Below are positions 33,037 through 41,535 of a stretch of 64,000 bases of DNA, one piece after another. Numbering within the stretch: position 1 is the stretch's first letter; each line of letters begins with the position of its first letter. A program made the position numbers and the translations under genes. Source of the DNA: Woeseiaceae bacterium (lineage in GTDB: Bacteria > Pseudomonadota > Gammaproteobacteria > Steroidobacterales > Woeseiaceae); the NCBI GenBank assembly GCA_021773095.1, contig JAJFKR010000033.1, positions 1 to 64,000 on the forward strand, read 5' to 3'. Under the pieces are notes generated by a model. The model searched no databases and was not told the DNA's origin. It saw only the letters and a list, made by a program, of their open reading frames with translations.

Positions 33037-34724
33037 AATACACAGGTCCGTTTTGTCTGATCTTGTTAATGCTTTACCTGGCCTCGGATCTGTCTATGGC
33101 GCAACAGACATTCAATATAGAAGACAGCCGCCATGACCTGGCGATAGTTTTGTCGACCGGCTATGAAGGTGAGGCTAGTGATGCACAGTGTATCTTCTGT
33201 CATCCTCCCCGCAGTCACACGCTAAAGATCGGATTGTGGAACGAGGCGCCAGCGGAGAATCTTTTTGATTACCCTTATGGCAGGCAGGGTGAAGAAGGGC
33301 CACCGGGCAAACCGGATGGTTCTTCGCTTGTATGCCTTGGTTGTCATGACGGAACTATTGCTTTGGGCGACGTACGCAGTCGTACTCAGTCGATCAGCAA
33401 TAGTCGTGGCATAAAACGTACTGACTTGTCCGACGGTCACCCTATCTCGTTTTCGTATGACTCAATCCTGGTGGACAGTAATGACGAACTTGAAAATCCA
33501 AAGGAGTTAACGCAACAGGTGAGGCTTGACTCTACAGGCAAAATTCAATGTACGAGCTGCCATGATCCCCACGACGATACCAATGGTAAGTTCCTGGTAA
33601 TGGATAACAGTTCAACAGGGCTGTGTGTCACGTGCCATAAGAAGGCGGGTTGGGATGCGTCCTTGCACAATATTTCGTCAGCGACGTGGAACCATAGAGG
33701 ACGGGATCCATGGCCATTCAGCGATTTGGGAGGATCAGTTGCAGAGCACGGTTGTTCCAATTGCCACACGCCCCACGCGGCAGGGAATGGCCAATATCTT
33801 CTCAATTACAATGTCGAAGAAGACAACTGCATGGCCTGTCACAATGGCAATGTGGCTGATACGGACATCAATGCAGAATTCAATAAAATCTCACATCACC
33901 CCATTGAGCAGACGGCTGACATTCATGCGGCGGATGAAGCGATTATTGTGAACGCGGGAGATCGTCATGTTGAGTGCGTTGATTGCCACAACCCTCATTC
34001 CGTTAGCACAGCCGAGACGAATAGTACCCATGTCACCTGGAAAAATGTTCGTGGCGTGGATGTCAACGGCGGGGAAAAAACAGAAGCTACCGCGGAATTT
34101 GAATTGTGTTTTCGCTGCCATGGTGACAGCCCGGGGAAGGCCGCAATGCCAACGCCACGCCAGCATGATCAGAATAATGTGCGACTGCAGTTTGATAATG
34201 GTAATCCATCGTTTCATCCGGTAGTCGGCCCCGGCAATAACTCAAACGCCCCGTCTCTGATAGCACCATTGAGTGAGAATAGTACTGTCGCTTGCAGTGA
34301 TTGCCACTCCAGTGATACCGATTCCATCCTCGGTGGGAATGGACCCGATGGACCGCACGGGTCGATTTACCCGTCATTGTTAATTCGCGCCTACCAGACA
34401 CAGGACAAAACGCCTGAGAGTCCGGGCGCTTATTCCTTGTGTTATATGTGTCACGATCGGAACAGTATTCTCGGTGATGAAAGCTTTGAGCAACACAGCT
34501 TGCACATCAGCGATAACAGTACTCCTTGTAGTGTCTGTCATGATCCGCATGGCATAAGCTCTGTGCAGGGGAATACAGTCAATAACTCGCATTTGATTAA
34601 TTTCGATACATCGGTCGTTTTCCCAAACAACAATAATGACCTCCATTTTGAAGATCGTGGAAGTTTTAGCGGTGCCTGTTTCCTGGCATGCCACAACCTT
34701 GAACATGACGGTCTTTCCTATTGA
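33033..34724 (+). CDS. 12-heme c-type cytochrome (first of two paralogues)
   Basis: 563 residues with a signal peptide (LILLMLYLASDLSMAQ). Eleven CXXCH sites (CIFCH, CLGCH, CTSCH, CVTCH, CSNCH, CMACH, CVDCH, CFRCH, CSDCH, CYMCH, CSVCH) and a final CFLACH, i.e. CX3CH. The first four sites, with CHDGTIAL and GHPISFSY between them, reproduce the order of the tetraheme cytochrome. Many DPH, TPH and NPH histidines could be distal ligands. Translationally coupled to the propeller before (ATGA) and after (TTGA). Likely outer-membrane-associated electron carrier; the donor and acceptor are not known. Confidence 0.9.
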   Translation: MKYTGPFCLILLMLYLASDLSMAQQTFNIEDSRHDLAIVLSTGYEGEASDAQCIFCHPPRSHTLKIGLWNEAPAENLFDYPYGRQGEEGPPGKPDGSSLVCLGCHDGTIALGDVRSRTQSISNSRGIKRTDLSDGHPISFSYDSILVDSNDELENPKELTQQVRLDSTGKIQCTSCHDPHDDTNGKFLVMDNSSTGLCVTCHKKAGWDASLHNISSATWNHRGRDPWPFSDLGGSVAEHGCSNCHTPHAAGNGQYLLNYNVEEDNCMACHNGNVADTDINAEFNKISHHPIEQTADIHAADEAIIVNAGDRHVECVDCHNPHSVSTAETNSTHVTWKNVRGVDVNGGEKTEATAEFELCFRCHGDSPGKAAMPTPRQHDQNNVRLQFDNGNPSFHPVVGPGNNSNAPSLIAPLSENSTVACSDCHSSDTDSILGGNGPDGPHGSIYPSLLIRAYQTQDKTPESPGAYSLCYMCHDRNSILGDESFEQHSLHISDNSTPCSVCHDPHGISSVQGNTVNNSHLINFDTSVVFPNNNNDLHFEDRGSFSGACFLACHNLEHDGLSY

Positions 34725-35743
34725 GTGAGCATATTGTGACCAGGGCCCTGATAATATTGACACTTGCGATTGCTGTGGCCTGTGCGCCGGCAACGCTAAA
34801 GGATACAGATACCCCTGCTTCTTTGGCGCAGGCGGTCTGGCCTGATCCGCCACAGGAAGCCCGGATTCGGTATCTCTACTCTTTCAGCGAACCCGTTGAT
34901 CTTGGAATCAAACCCGGGGCGTTCTCACGTTTCCTACAGGTATTTACAGGTAAGGAAAGTCAGCGAATGCTGAGGCCGTATTCCATTGCTGCCGACGATG
35001 ACATGATTGTTGTCGCCGACCCGGGGCTCAAGGTCGTTCACCTCTATATGACCAAGCGAAAGAAATATGCGGTGATTAGCAATGCTGGTGGCGAAAACTT
35101 TGTATCACCGATCGGGATCAGCCTGGGGCATGACGCCATTTACCTCACTGACTCCGCCCTCGGCAAGGTTTTCGTTTTTGATCGGCAAGGTGAACATCAA
35201 AATACAATCACGGGCTTGGTGCGTCCAACCGGGGTTGTTTTTCACTCTGACAGTCGGCGCCTTTACGTCGCCGATACGCTCGAAAATCAGATTGTCGTAT
35301 ATGACGACGGAGGCGTACTCCTGAATGCATTTGGAACAAGAGGGGGGGCGGTGGGTGAATTCAATTTCCCGTCATTTCTCACTCTGCATGGCGATATCCT
35401 TTACGTGAACGACACAATGAACTTTCGCATACAGGCATTCGATCTGGATGGATCCCCTGTTACCTCCTTTGGTAAATCCGGCGACGGGTCTGGGCAATTT
35501 GCCCTCTCAAAGGGGCTGGGTGCAGATAGGCTTGGGCACGTCTATGTTGCAGATTCCCTGTCAAACTACGTTCAAATCTTCGATTCGGAGGGCCGCTTTT
35601 TATTGTCCTTTGGTGGCATGGGGGGGGGCATCGGACATTTCAGGTTGCCGGTCGGCATTCATATTTTGAAAAACAGGATATTCGTCGCTGATTCCCAGAA
35701 TCAGCGCGTGCAGGTTTTTGAATATATCGGCGGTGGTACCTGA
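34721..35743 (+). CDS. NHL-repeat beta-propeller protein, probable lipoprotein
   Basis: 340 residues; hydrophobic signal ending AIAVAC, a weak lipobox. It shares the VWPDPPQEARIRYLYSFSEP opening with its neighbours, and the DLGIKPGAFSRFLQVFTGKE stretch with the previous propeller (ELGIRKNFLQQLRELIGG). Six NHL blades follow (FNFPSFLTLHGDILYVND, LSKGLGADRLGHVYVADS). The TTG start at 34721 overlaps the cytochrome stop (TTGA); GTG at 34736 is an alternative. It overlaps the next cytochrome by one base (TGATG). Each 12-heme gene is thus preceded by its own propeller. Confidence 0.86.
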   Translation: MSEHIVTRALIILTLAIAVACAPATLKDTDTPASLAQAVWPDPPQEARIRYLYSFSEPVDLGIKPGAFSRFLQVFTGKESQRMLRPYSIAADDDMIVVADPGLKVVHLYMTKRKKYAVISNAGGENFVSPIGISLGHDAIYLTDSALGKVFVFDRQGEHQNTITGLVRPTGVVFHSDSRRLYVADTLENQIVVYDDGGVLLNAFGTRGGAVGEFNFPSFLTLHGDILYVNDTMNFRIQAFDLDGSPVTSFGKSGDGSGQFALSKGLGADRLGHVYVADSLSNYVQIFDSEGRFLLSFGGMGGGIGHFRLPVGIHILKNRIFVADSQNQRVQVFEYIGGGT

Positions 35744-37500
35744 TGCGACGCGAGGCGATCCTGATTGTTAGCTTGCTGTGCGTTTCGCCCAATGGATGGG
35801 CGTCGGATATATCTGCTACAAGGCATAATTTGTCCGTCTCCGGATCGGGTTCAGTGACGAGCGGAATGGTCGATGAGGTTTGCGTCTTTTGTCATACGCC
35901 GCACCATTCTTCACAAAGCGCGCCGTTGTGGAACCGCGAACTTCCTACCGGACAAACCTACCAGTTGTACGGCAGCAGCACTCTCGATGCGTCACCCGAA
36001 AACCCGCAACTGAGATCAGGCAATCATTCCCTGCTCTGTCTTTCATGTCATGACGGTACGATTGCATTAGGCGATTTTATTAATTCGCCCCAGGAAGATA
36101 CCGGTTTTGTATTTGGCATAAATGACAGGGGCAGGCTGGGCACGGACCTGAGTAACGATCATCCGGTTTCGTTTACTTACGACAACAGTTTGTCACTCAA
36201 CGATACACGTCTGCATCAGCCGGGAATCAATGGCGCGAATATCGCGCCTCTTCCCCTGCAGGGAGGGCAATACCTTGAGTGTACGACGTGTCACGACGTA
36301 CACGACAACACACTGCAGCCGTTCCTGTATGAGCAGACATTGAATGGTGACCTGTGTCTTAAGTGCCATGATTTCACAACCTGGGACTTCTCTGTTTCAT
36401 CGCATGCCACTCAAGCTGGAAATACGCCCGGTTCCCCCGGCCCCTGGGATAACAGGAGAGCGGAATGGCGTGGTTTCAACGTCGCCGAGAACAGTTGCTT
36501 CAACTGTCACACGCCACACAGCGCTCCATCACCGAAACGTTTGTTGAAAGATGTAGAAGAGGATACCTGCTTGCAATGTCACAACGGCAGTATCGCCAAT
36601 ACGAACATTGCAGCGGAGTTCAACAAGGCTTCCAGTCACCCGATTGACTTGACGACGGATGTCCACGATCCCAGTCCAGGCGTCGAGTCAGTCGTTGTCC
36701 AGTCCCGGCATGTGGAGTGTGTTGACTGCCATAATCCACATGCAGTCAGTGCCGCCGATATTGGAAATCTGCCCGGACCACTAAACGGTGTCAGGGGGCT
36801 CGACTCGTCCGGCCTTGGCGAACTAAATCCCATTACCGAGGTGTACCAGTTGTGTTTTCGCTGTCACGGTTACAGTGGCAGTAAACCGGCACCGCCGACG
36901 GCGCGCGTGCACGAACAGACCAACGTTGCGCTGGAATTCGATACCGGCAATCCTTCATTCCATCCGATACTGGGACCGAGCGTCAATCCCAATGTGCCCA
37001 GCCTGCTCATACCCTCGGGTAGTGTTATTACCTGTATCGACTGTCACAACAGCAATACATCCAGCACGGCCGGTGGCAGTGGGCCGGACGGACCTCATGG
37101 TTCTACGTTTCCGACATTGCTTGCTCGTCGTTATGTGACAGCAGACAATACGCGAGAGAGTCCTGCCGTCTATGCGCTGTGTTTTAACTGCCATGACTAC
37201 GACAGCATTCTTAATGATGACAGTTTCGGTGAACACTCAAGGCATCTTGAGAATGGCGATGTGCCCTGCAATGCTTGCCACGACCCGCACGGTGTTTCAT
37301 CGACTCAGGCGACCTCCAGTAATGGATTTCCCAACAATACGCATTTGATCAATTTTGATACCGGTATTGTCTCGCCTACGCTGGGCAACCCCACGCCACT
37401 TTATGAGGACCTTGGTACGTTTCAGGGCACCTGCACGCTCAGTTGTCACGGTGAGCAGCACTGTCCCGGCAACAGTTGCGATATCGATGCCCGCTATTAG
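35743..37500 (+). CDS. 12-heme c-type cytochrome (second paralogue)
   Basis: 585 residues with a short signal peptide (LIVSLLCVSPNGWAS). CXXCH sites are CVFCH, CLSCH, CTTCH, CLKCH, CFNCH, CLQCH, CVDCH, CFRCH, CIDCH, CFNCH and CNACH, then CTLSCH, the same CX3CH end as its paralogue. The first heme segment (CVFCHTPHHSS..PLWNREL) is almost superimposable on the tetraheme cytochrome (CVVCHTPHNAI..PLWNRSL). Near the C-terminus lies an extra cysteine pair, HCPGNSC, absent from the paralogue. Last gene of the conduit operon; 230 bp without a gene follow. The duplication suggests serial or alternative electron paths (inference). Confidence 0.9.
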   Translation: MRREAILIVSLLCVSPNGWASDISATRHNLSVSGSGSVTSGMVDEVCVFCHTPHHSSQSAPLWNRELPTGQTYQLYGSSTLDASPENPQLRSGNHSLLCLSCHDGTIALGDFINSPQEDTGFVFGINDRGRLGTDLSNDHPVSFTYDNSLSLNDTRLHQPGINGANIAPLPLQGGQYLECTTCHDVHDNTLQPFLYEQTLNGDLCLKCHDFTTWDFSVSSHATQAGNTPGSPGPWDNRRAEWRGFNVAENSCFNCHTPHSAPSPKRLLKDVEEDTCLQCHNGSIANTNIAAEFNKASSHPIDLTTDVHDPSPGVESVVVQSRHVECVDCHNPHAVSAADIGNLPGPLNGVRGLDSSGLGELNPITEVYQLCFRCHGYSGSKPAPPTARVHEQTNVALEFDTGNPSFHPILGPSVNPNVPSLLIPSGSVITCIDCHNSNTSSTAGGSGPDGPHGSTFPTLLARRYVTADNTRESPAVYALCFNCHDYDSILNDDSFGEHSRHLENGDVPCNACHDPHGVSSTQATSSNGFPNNTHLINFDTGIVSPTLGNPTPLYEDLGTFQGTCTLSCHGEQHCPGNSCDIDARY

Positions 37501-37729
37501 CGGTGGATTTCCTTCCGGTAAGGGTAGCAATAAGACAATAAGCCGAAAATTCGCTTATAACGACTGGCAATATGACTTTTTCACACTTCTACGCACCCGG
37601 GAAGCAAGTTACTATAGGGCACATAAGAAAATTAGGTAAATACCCGGATTGTCGTTGTTGCAGCATTTCGGGACTATACTAATCAGGATGACTCTGGTGC
37701 GTGAGCGCCGCTAAGGGAGGGTCTGGACG

Positions 37730-38329
37730 ATGAACGTTTTCCGTATACTACTGGCAATCTGTGGTTTATTGCTCGCCGTTTCGGCATGGGGCGGAGATGC
37801 TCAAAAAGGCCTCGACGCCTATAATTCCACCGATTATGAAACCGCACTGGCCGTCTGGCAGCCGCTGGCCGAGTCCGGCGATAGAGCGAGCCAATTCGGT
37901 CTCGGTATGATGTACGGCAATGGGTTCGGTGTTGCAATGGACGATGCGCTGGCCATCAAGTGGTATGGCATGGCAGCGGAGCAGGGTCATCCCGGCGCTC
38001 AATGCAATCTTGCCGTTATGCACCAGAATGGCTGGGGCGTGCCTCTGAACGAGGAAGAAGCCGTTCGCCTGTACATGCTTGCAGCCGAGCAGGGCACAGT
38101 GGAAGCGATGACTGCTTTGGGCCGGCATTATGCGATGGACTTTTCGGATGCCTTCGATCCGGTCGAAGCGTACAAATGGTTCACCCTTGCCATGATGATG
38201 GACGATATTGAGGCCGGTGCAAAACGCGAGATCCTTGAGGACCGAATGACCGCCGAGCAAGTGGCCGATGGCAATGCGCTTATCGATACGTGGTCAAATA
38301 GCCACTCGGAATTATTAGCCCGGCAATAG
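37730..38329 (+). CDS. Small secreted Sel1-repeat protein
   Basis: 199 residues with a signal peptide (ILLAICGLLLAVSAWGGD) and three to four Sel1 repeats (ASQFGLGMMYGNGFGVAMDD, AQCNLAVMHQNGWGVPLNE). Probable periplasmic scaffold. Starts after a GGGAGG ribosome site. It may mark the end of the cytochrome island, but its link to that system is only positional. Confidence 0.85.
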   Translation: MNVFRILLAICGLLLAVSAWGGDAQKGLDAYNSTDYETALAVWQPLAESGDRASQFGLGMMYGNGFGVAMDDALAIKWYGMAAEQGHPGAQCNLAVMHQNGWGVPLNEEEAVRLYMLAAEQGTVEAMTALGRHYAMDFSDAFDPVEAYKWFTLAMMMDDIEAGAKREILEDRMTAEQVADGNALIDTWSNSHSELLARQ

Positions 38330-38341
38330 CGTGCTAGAGTA

Positions 38342-38366
38342 GCCGCCCTCTGCATAAAGGGCGGAC
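38342..38366 (+). other. GC hairpin between the Sel1 and SDR genes
   Basis: CCGCCCT-CTGCATA-AGGGCGG forms a 7-bp hairpin just before the SDR start codon. Without a T tract it is not a convincing terminator; it could affect mRNA stability or translation of the SDR. Confidence 0.45.
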
Positions 38367-38370
38367 AAAC

Positions 38371-39339
38371 ATGATTCGATTCAAACTACTCGCCGTACTT
38401 CTGACGGCGACTTTTCTTGTATTCCCTGCACACCTCTTAGCGGACGACACAGCGACTCAAAAAGCTGTGCTGGTTACTGGTGCCAGTTCCGGCATCGGTC
38501 TCAAGATTACCGAGTACCTGGCGGATAGAGATTTCCACGTTTACGCCGGCGCGCGCAAAGATGCCGATCTTCAGCGACTAAATGCAATGAAGAATGTCAG
38601 CTCGGTGCGACTGGACGTCACTAAACAGGATGAAATCGATGCCGCGGTGAAATTCGTAGCATCAGAGGGCCGCGGTCTTTTCGGCGTCGTGAACAACGCG
38701 GGTGTGGCTGCGATCGGCCGCATGAGTGAAATGAAGGACGAGGATATTCTCTGGATTCACGACATCAACGTGATGGGTCCGCATCGGGTCAACAAGGCTT
38801 TCCTTCCCATGCTGATCGAAAGTAAAGGACGCACAGCGATCATCGGTTCTATTTCGGGATACGTTACTGGAGCCACCAGCGGTGCCTACAGCATGAGCAA
38901 ATTTGCGGTGGAAGCGTACACAGAATCGTTGGCTGCCGATCTTGAGGAATCCGCTGTGCGTGTCGGTATTGTGGATCCGGGCGGGTACAAGTCACGCATC
39001 CGGGAAAAGGTTGTGATGTACTCAATCACCAGTAGCGACGATCTCGGTCAGCAGGTATCGAAGGAGCGAGAGGCGGAAATTCAGGCAGCGAAGGAAAACA
39101 ATGACCAGCTCAAAGAGCCTGATGAGGTTGCTGAGGCGGTTGTGCATTTTCTCACGAGTGACGCGCCGAAGTTACGCTACATGGTTGCTCCACAAAAGGG
39201 TGCGGCCGATATCACTATTCGTACGACGTTGGGGCGCGTTGTGCAACTAAACGCGGATCAGCCGTATGAGTTCACTCGCGATGAACTCGTGGCTATTCTC
39301 GATGAGCTGTTGTCGGAAGATAGCGAGGCTAAAAAATAG
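38371..39339 (+). CDS. Short-chain dehydrogenase/reductase with a signal peptide
   Basis: 322 residues. After an export signal (KLLAVLLTATFLVFPAHLLA) comes a classical SDR: cofactor motif TGASSGIG, structural NNAG, catalytic Ser in IIGSISG and YSMSK (YxxxK). The NAD(P) cofactor is not normally found in the periplasm, so an exported SDR is unusual; the hydrophobic N-terminus might instead be a membrane anchor with the enzyme on the cytoplasmic side. Substrate unknown. Convergent with the tyrosine operon. Confidence 0.85.
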   Translation: MIRFKLLAVLLTATFLVFPAHLLADDTATQKAVLVTGASSGIGLKITEYLADRDFHVYAGARKDADLQRLNAMKNVSSVRLDVTKQDEIDAAVKFVASEGRGLFGVVNNAGVAAIGRMSEMKDEDILWIHDINVMGPHRVNKAFLPMLIESKGRTAIIGSISGYVTGATSGAYSMSKFAVEAYTESLAADLEESAVRVGIVDPGGYKSRIREKVVMYSITSSDDLGQQVSKEREAEIQAAKENNDQLKEPDEVAEAVVHFLTSDAPKLRYMVAPQKGAADITIRTTLGRVVQLNADQPYEFTRDELVAILDELLSEDSEAKK

Positions 39340-39975
39340 TTATGACGTAGCATCCGACTGAGCTTCGGGTGCTGCGTTTCTGAACGCCTCAAGCTCGTTG
39401 CAATGATCGACCGCTGCGACGAGTTTTGGGTAGTCGCCCAGTGGAATTTCGAATCGTCGTGCGTTGTACATTTGCGGTACGAGCAGCGCGTCGGCCAGCG
39501 AAACGGTGTCACCGAATACGAACGGCCCGTCGCTGACAAACTGTTCCAGCGCTTTGAATCCTTCGTGGATCCAGTGGCCATACCAGTGCGCAGCTGGGTC
39601 AGCGTTGAACTCTGTCTTGATGTACTTCAATATTCTGAGGTTCATAAGCGGGTGCATGTCGCACGCGATCATATTGCAGAACGCCCTGACCTGGCTGCGG
39701 AGTGGGTGTTCATCCGGTAGTAGCCGCACGTCAGGGTAAGTCTCTTCCAGATACTCCAGCATCGCCATTGATTGCCCGATCGCCACGCCGCCGTCCTCAA
39801 GAAATGGCACCAGCATTTGCGGGTTTTTCTGGCGGTAGGCTTCTTGCCGGTGTTCCGACTCACCGGGGGCCAGCGATACCGGTACGATCTCATGCGTCAG
39901 CCCTTTTAAGTTGAGAGCGATGCGTACGCGGTAGGCGGCGGACGAGCGCCAGTAGCTGTAGAGTTTGATGGACAC
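39340..39975 (-). CDS. maiA: Maleylacetoacetate isomerase (zeta-class GST)
   Basis: 211 residues. Glutathione-dependent cis-trans isomerisation of maleylacetoacetate to fumarylacetoacetate in tyrosine degradation. The zeta-class signature SYWRSSAAYRVRIALNLKG is present, including the SSC-like catalytic region (here RSSAAYR), followed by LEYLEETYPD. Adjacent to the fumarylacetoacetase gene with start and stop touching, last of the hppD operon. Confidence 0.93.
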   Translation of the reverse strand: MSIKLYSYWRSSAAYRVRIALNLKGLTHEIVPVSLAPGESEHRQEAYRQKNPQMLVPFLEDGGVAIGQSMAMLEYLEETYPDVRLLPDEHPLRSQVRAFCNMIACDMHPLMNLRILKYIKTEFNADPAAHWYGHWIHEGFKALEQFVSDGPFVFGDTVSLADALLVPQMYNARRFEIPLGDYPKLVAAVDHCNELEAFRNAAPEAQSDATS

Positions 39976-40980
39976 TTAAGTTTCGTATTTTGTTACGACC
40001 TGATCGATCGTACCGAATATCGACTCACCATTCGCGTCATTCATCTCGATTCGGATGCGGTCACCGAATCGCATGAATGCGGTGCCGGGCTTGCCGTCGT
40101 TAATGGTCTCGATCGTGCGGATTTCGGCAATACAGGAATAGCCGACGCCACCGTCCACAATGTGTTTTCCCGGGCCATCGTCGAGTTTATTGGAAACCGT
40201 CCCGGAACCGATAATGCAACCCGCGCTCAGCGGCCGTGATTTTGCGGCATGTGCGACAAGTTGACCGAAGTCGAAAGTCATGTCTACGCCGGCTTCAGGT
40301 TTGCCAATCAGCTTGTCATTGAGTGTCGATAGCAGCGGCAAGTGCACTTTGGCCTCAGACCAGCTGCTCCCCAGGTCATCGGGGGTGATCGCTATCGGCG
40401 AGAAAGCGCTTGAGGGCTTGGACTGGAAGAAACCAAATCCCTTACCCAGTTCACCCGGTATCAGGTTTCTTAACGACACGTCGTTGACCAGCATGATCAG
40501 CTGAATGTGATCGACGGCATCAGCGGCCGACACACCCATCGGCACATCGTCTGTTACCACCGTGACCTCAGCTTCGAAATCGATGCCCCAGGCTTCGTCC
40601 GCCATTGGGATGTCTTCGCGCGGGCCCAGAAACGAGTCGGAGCCGCCCTGGTACATCAATGGGTCAGTCCAGAACGACGCCGGCATCTCCGCACCACGCG
40701 CCTTGCGAACGAGTTCAACGTGATTGACGTAGGCGGACCCGTCCGCCCATTGATAGGCGCGGGGCAATGGCGATGCACAGGCCGCCTGCTCGAACGCTTC
40801 GCCACCACCGGCTTCGAGCTCTTTGGCGATCGTTTCGAGTGCAGGACGTGTATTCGCCCAGTCGTCCAGTGCCGCTTGCATTGTTTGCGCAACGCTTGCT
40901 GCTGACGTGCAACGTGTTAAGTCATTGGATACAACAACGAGGCGGCCGTCACGGCCGTCTTTCAGAGATGCAAGTTTCAT
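39976..40980 (-). CDS. Fumarylacetoacetate hydrolase family protein
   Basis: 334 residues of the FAH family: final step of tyrosine catabolism, cleaving fumarylacetoacetate to fumarate and acetoacetate. Metal-site features are visible in WGIDFEAEVTVVTDDV (ExE) and the SAGCIIGSGTVSNK stretch. Shorter than the eukaryotic fumarylacetoacetase and like the bacterial two-gene-cluster enzyme. The operon context with hppD and maiA fixes the role. Confidence 0.9.
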   Translation of the reverse strand: MKLASLKDGRDGRLVVVSNDLTRCTSAASVAQTMQAALDDWANTRPALETIAKELEAGGGEAFEQAACASPLPRAYQWADGSAYVNHVELVRKARGAEMPASFWTDPLMYQGGSDSFLGPREDIPMADEAWGIDFEAEVTVVTDDVPMGVSAADAVDHIQLIMLVNDVSLRNLIPGELGKGFGFFQSKPSSAFSPIAITPDDLGSSWSEAKVHLPLLSTLNDKLIGKPEAGVDMTFDFGQLVAHAAKSRPLSAGCIIGSGTVSNKLDDGPGKHIVDGGVGYSCIAEIRTIETINDGKPGTAFMRFGDRIRIEMNDANGESIFGTIDQVVTKYET

Positions 40981-41523
40981 TTAGCTATCGCCCCTGAATT
41001 CCAGTTCGTGCAGCCAGGCTGCGTGGCGCGGAGCTTTTTTGGTTTGGCTCCATTCTTCGAGCATCGCCGGGGCGACACGTTTTAGTTCATCAATTTGTTC
41101 CTGCGTTTGCGTATTCGCAACCAGTTCGAGTCGGTGTCCATTGGGGTCGAAGAAATAAATGGATTGAAAAATACCGTGATTCGTCGGGCCGATCACGTCC
41201 AGGCCTTCGTTCACAACGTGCTCTTTAGCCGCGAGCAATGCCTCGTAGTCTTCGACTTCGAACGCGATGTGTTGTACCCATTCAGGCGTGTTGTGATCGC
41301 GATCCATGTCTGGCTGCGTCGGTAGCTCGAAGAACGCCAGTACGTTGCCCATGCCGCAATCGAGAAAGACGTGCATGTAGGGATCCGGTTCTTTGGTCGA
41401 TGGCACCTGATCTTCCGCAAACGCAACTGTGAACTCCATGTTCAATATACGCTCATAAAACTCCACCGTTTCCTTTGCATCTTTGCAACGGTAGGCGACG
41501 TGGTGAATTCGTTTCAGATTCAT
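40981..41523 (-). CDS. VOC-superfamily dioxygenase/glyoxalase-like protein
   Basis: 180 residues, two babbbb units. Metal ligands of the vicinal-oxygen-chelate fold are likely His in IHHVAYRCKD, His in WVQHIAFEV and Glu in GHRLELVAN. Located between hppD and the FAH gene, where homogentisate 1,2-dioxygenase (hmgA) would be expected, so it may supply a ring-cleaving or related step. That assignment is inference; no classical cupin hmgA is seen in the window. Confidence 0.78.
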   Translation of the reverse strand: MNLKRIHHVAYRCKDAKETVEFYERILNMEFTVAFAEDQVPSTKEPDPYMHVFLDCGMGNVLAFFELPTQPDMDRDHNTPEWVQHIAFEVEDYEALLAAKEHVVNEGLDVIGPTNHGIFQSIYFFDPNGHRLELVANTQTQEQIDELKRVAPAMLEEWSQTKKAPRHAAWLHELEFRGDS

Positions 41524-41535
41524 GTTTCGTTCCTC

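Noticed and set aside
33222-34853. Minus-strand and alternate-frame ORFs over the 12-heme cytochrome
   Set aside because: Shadows; CXXCH-rich coding DNA gives long open antisense frames.
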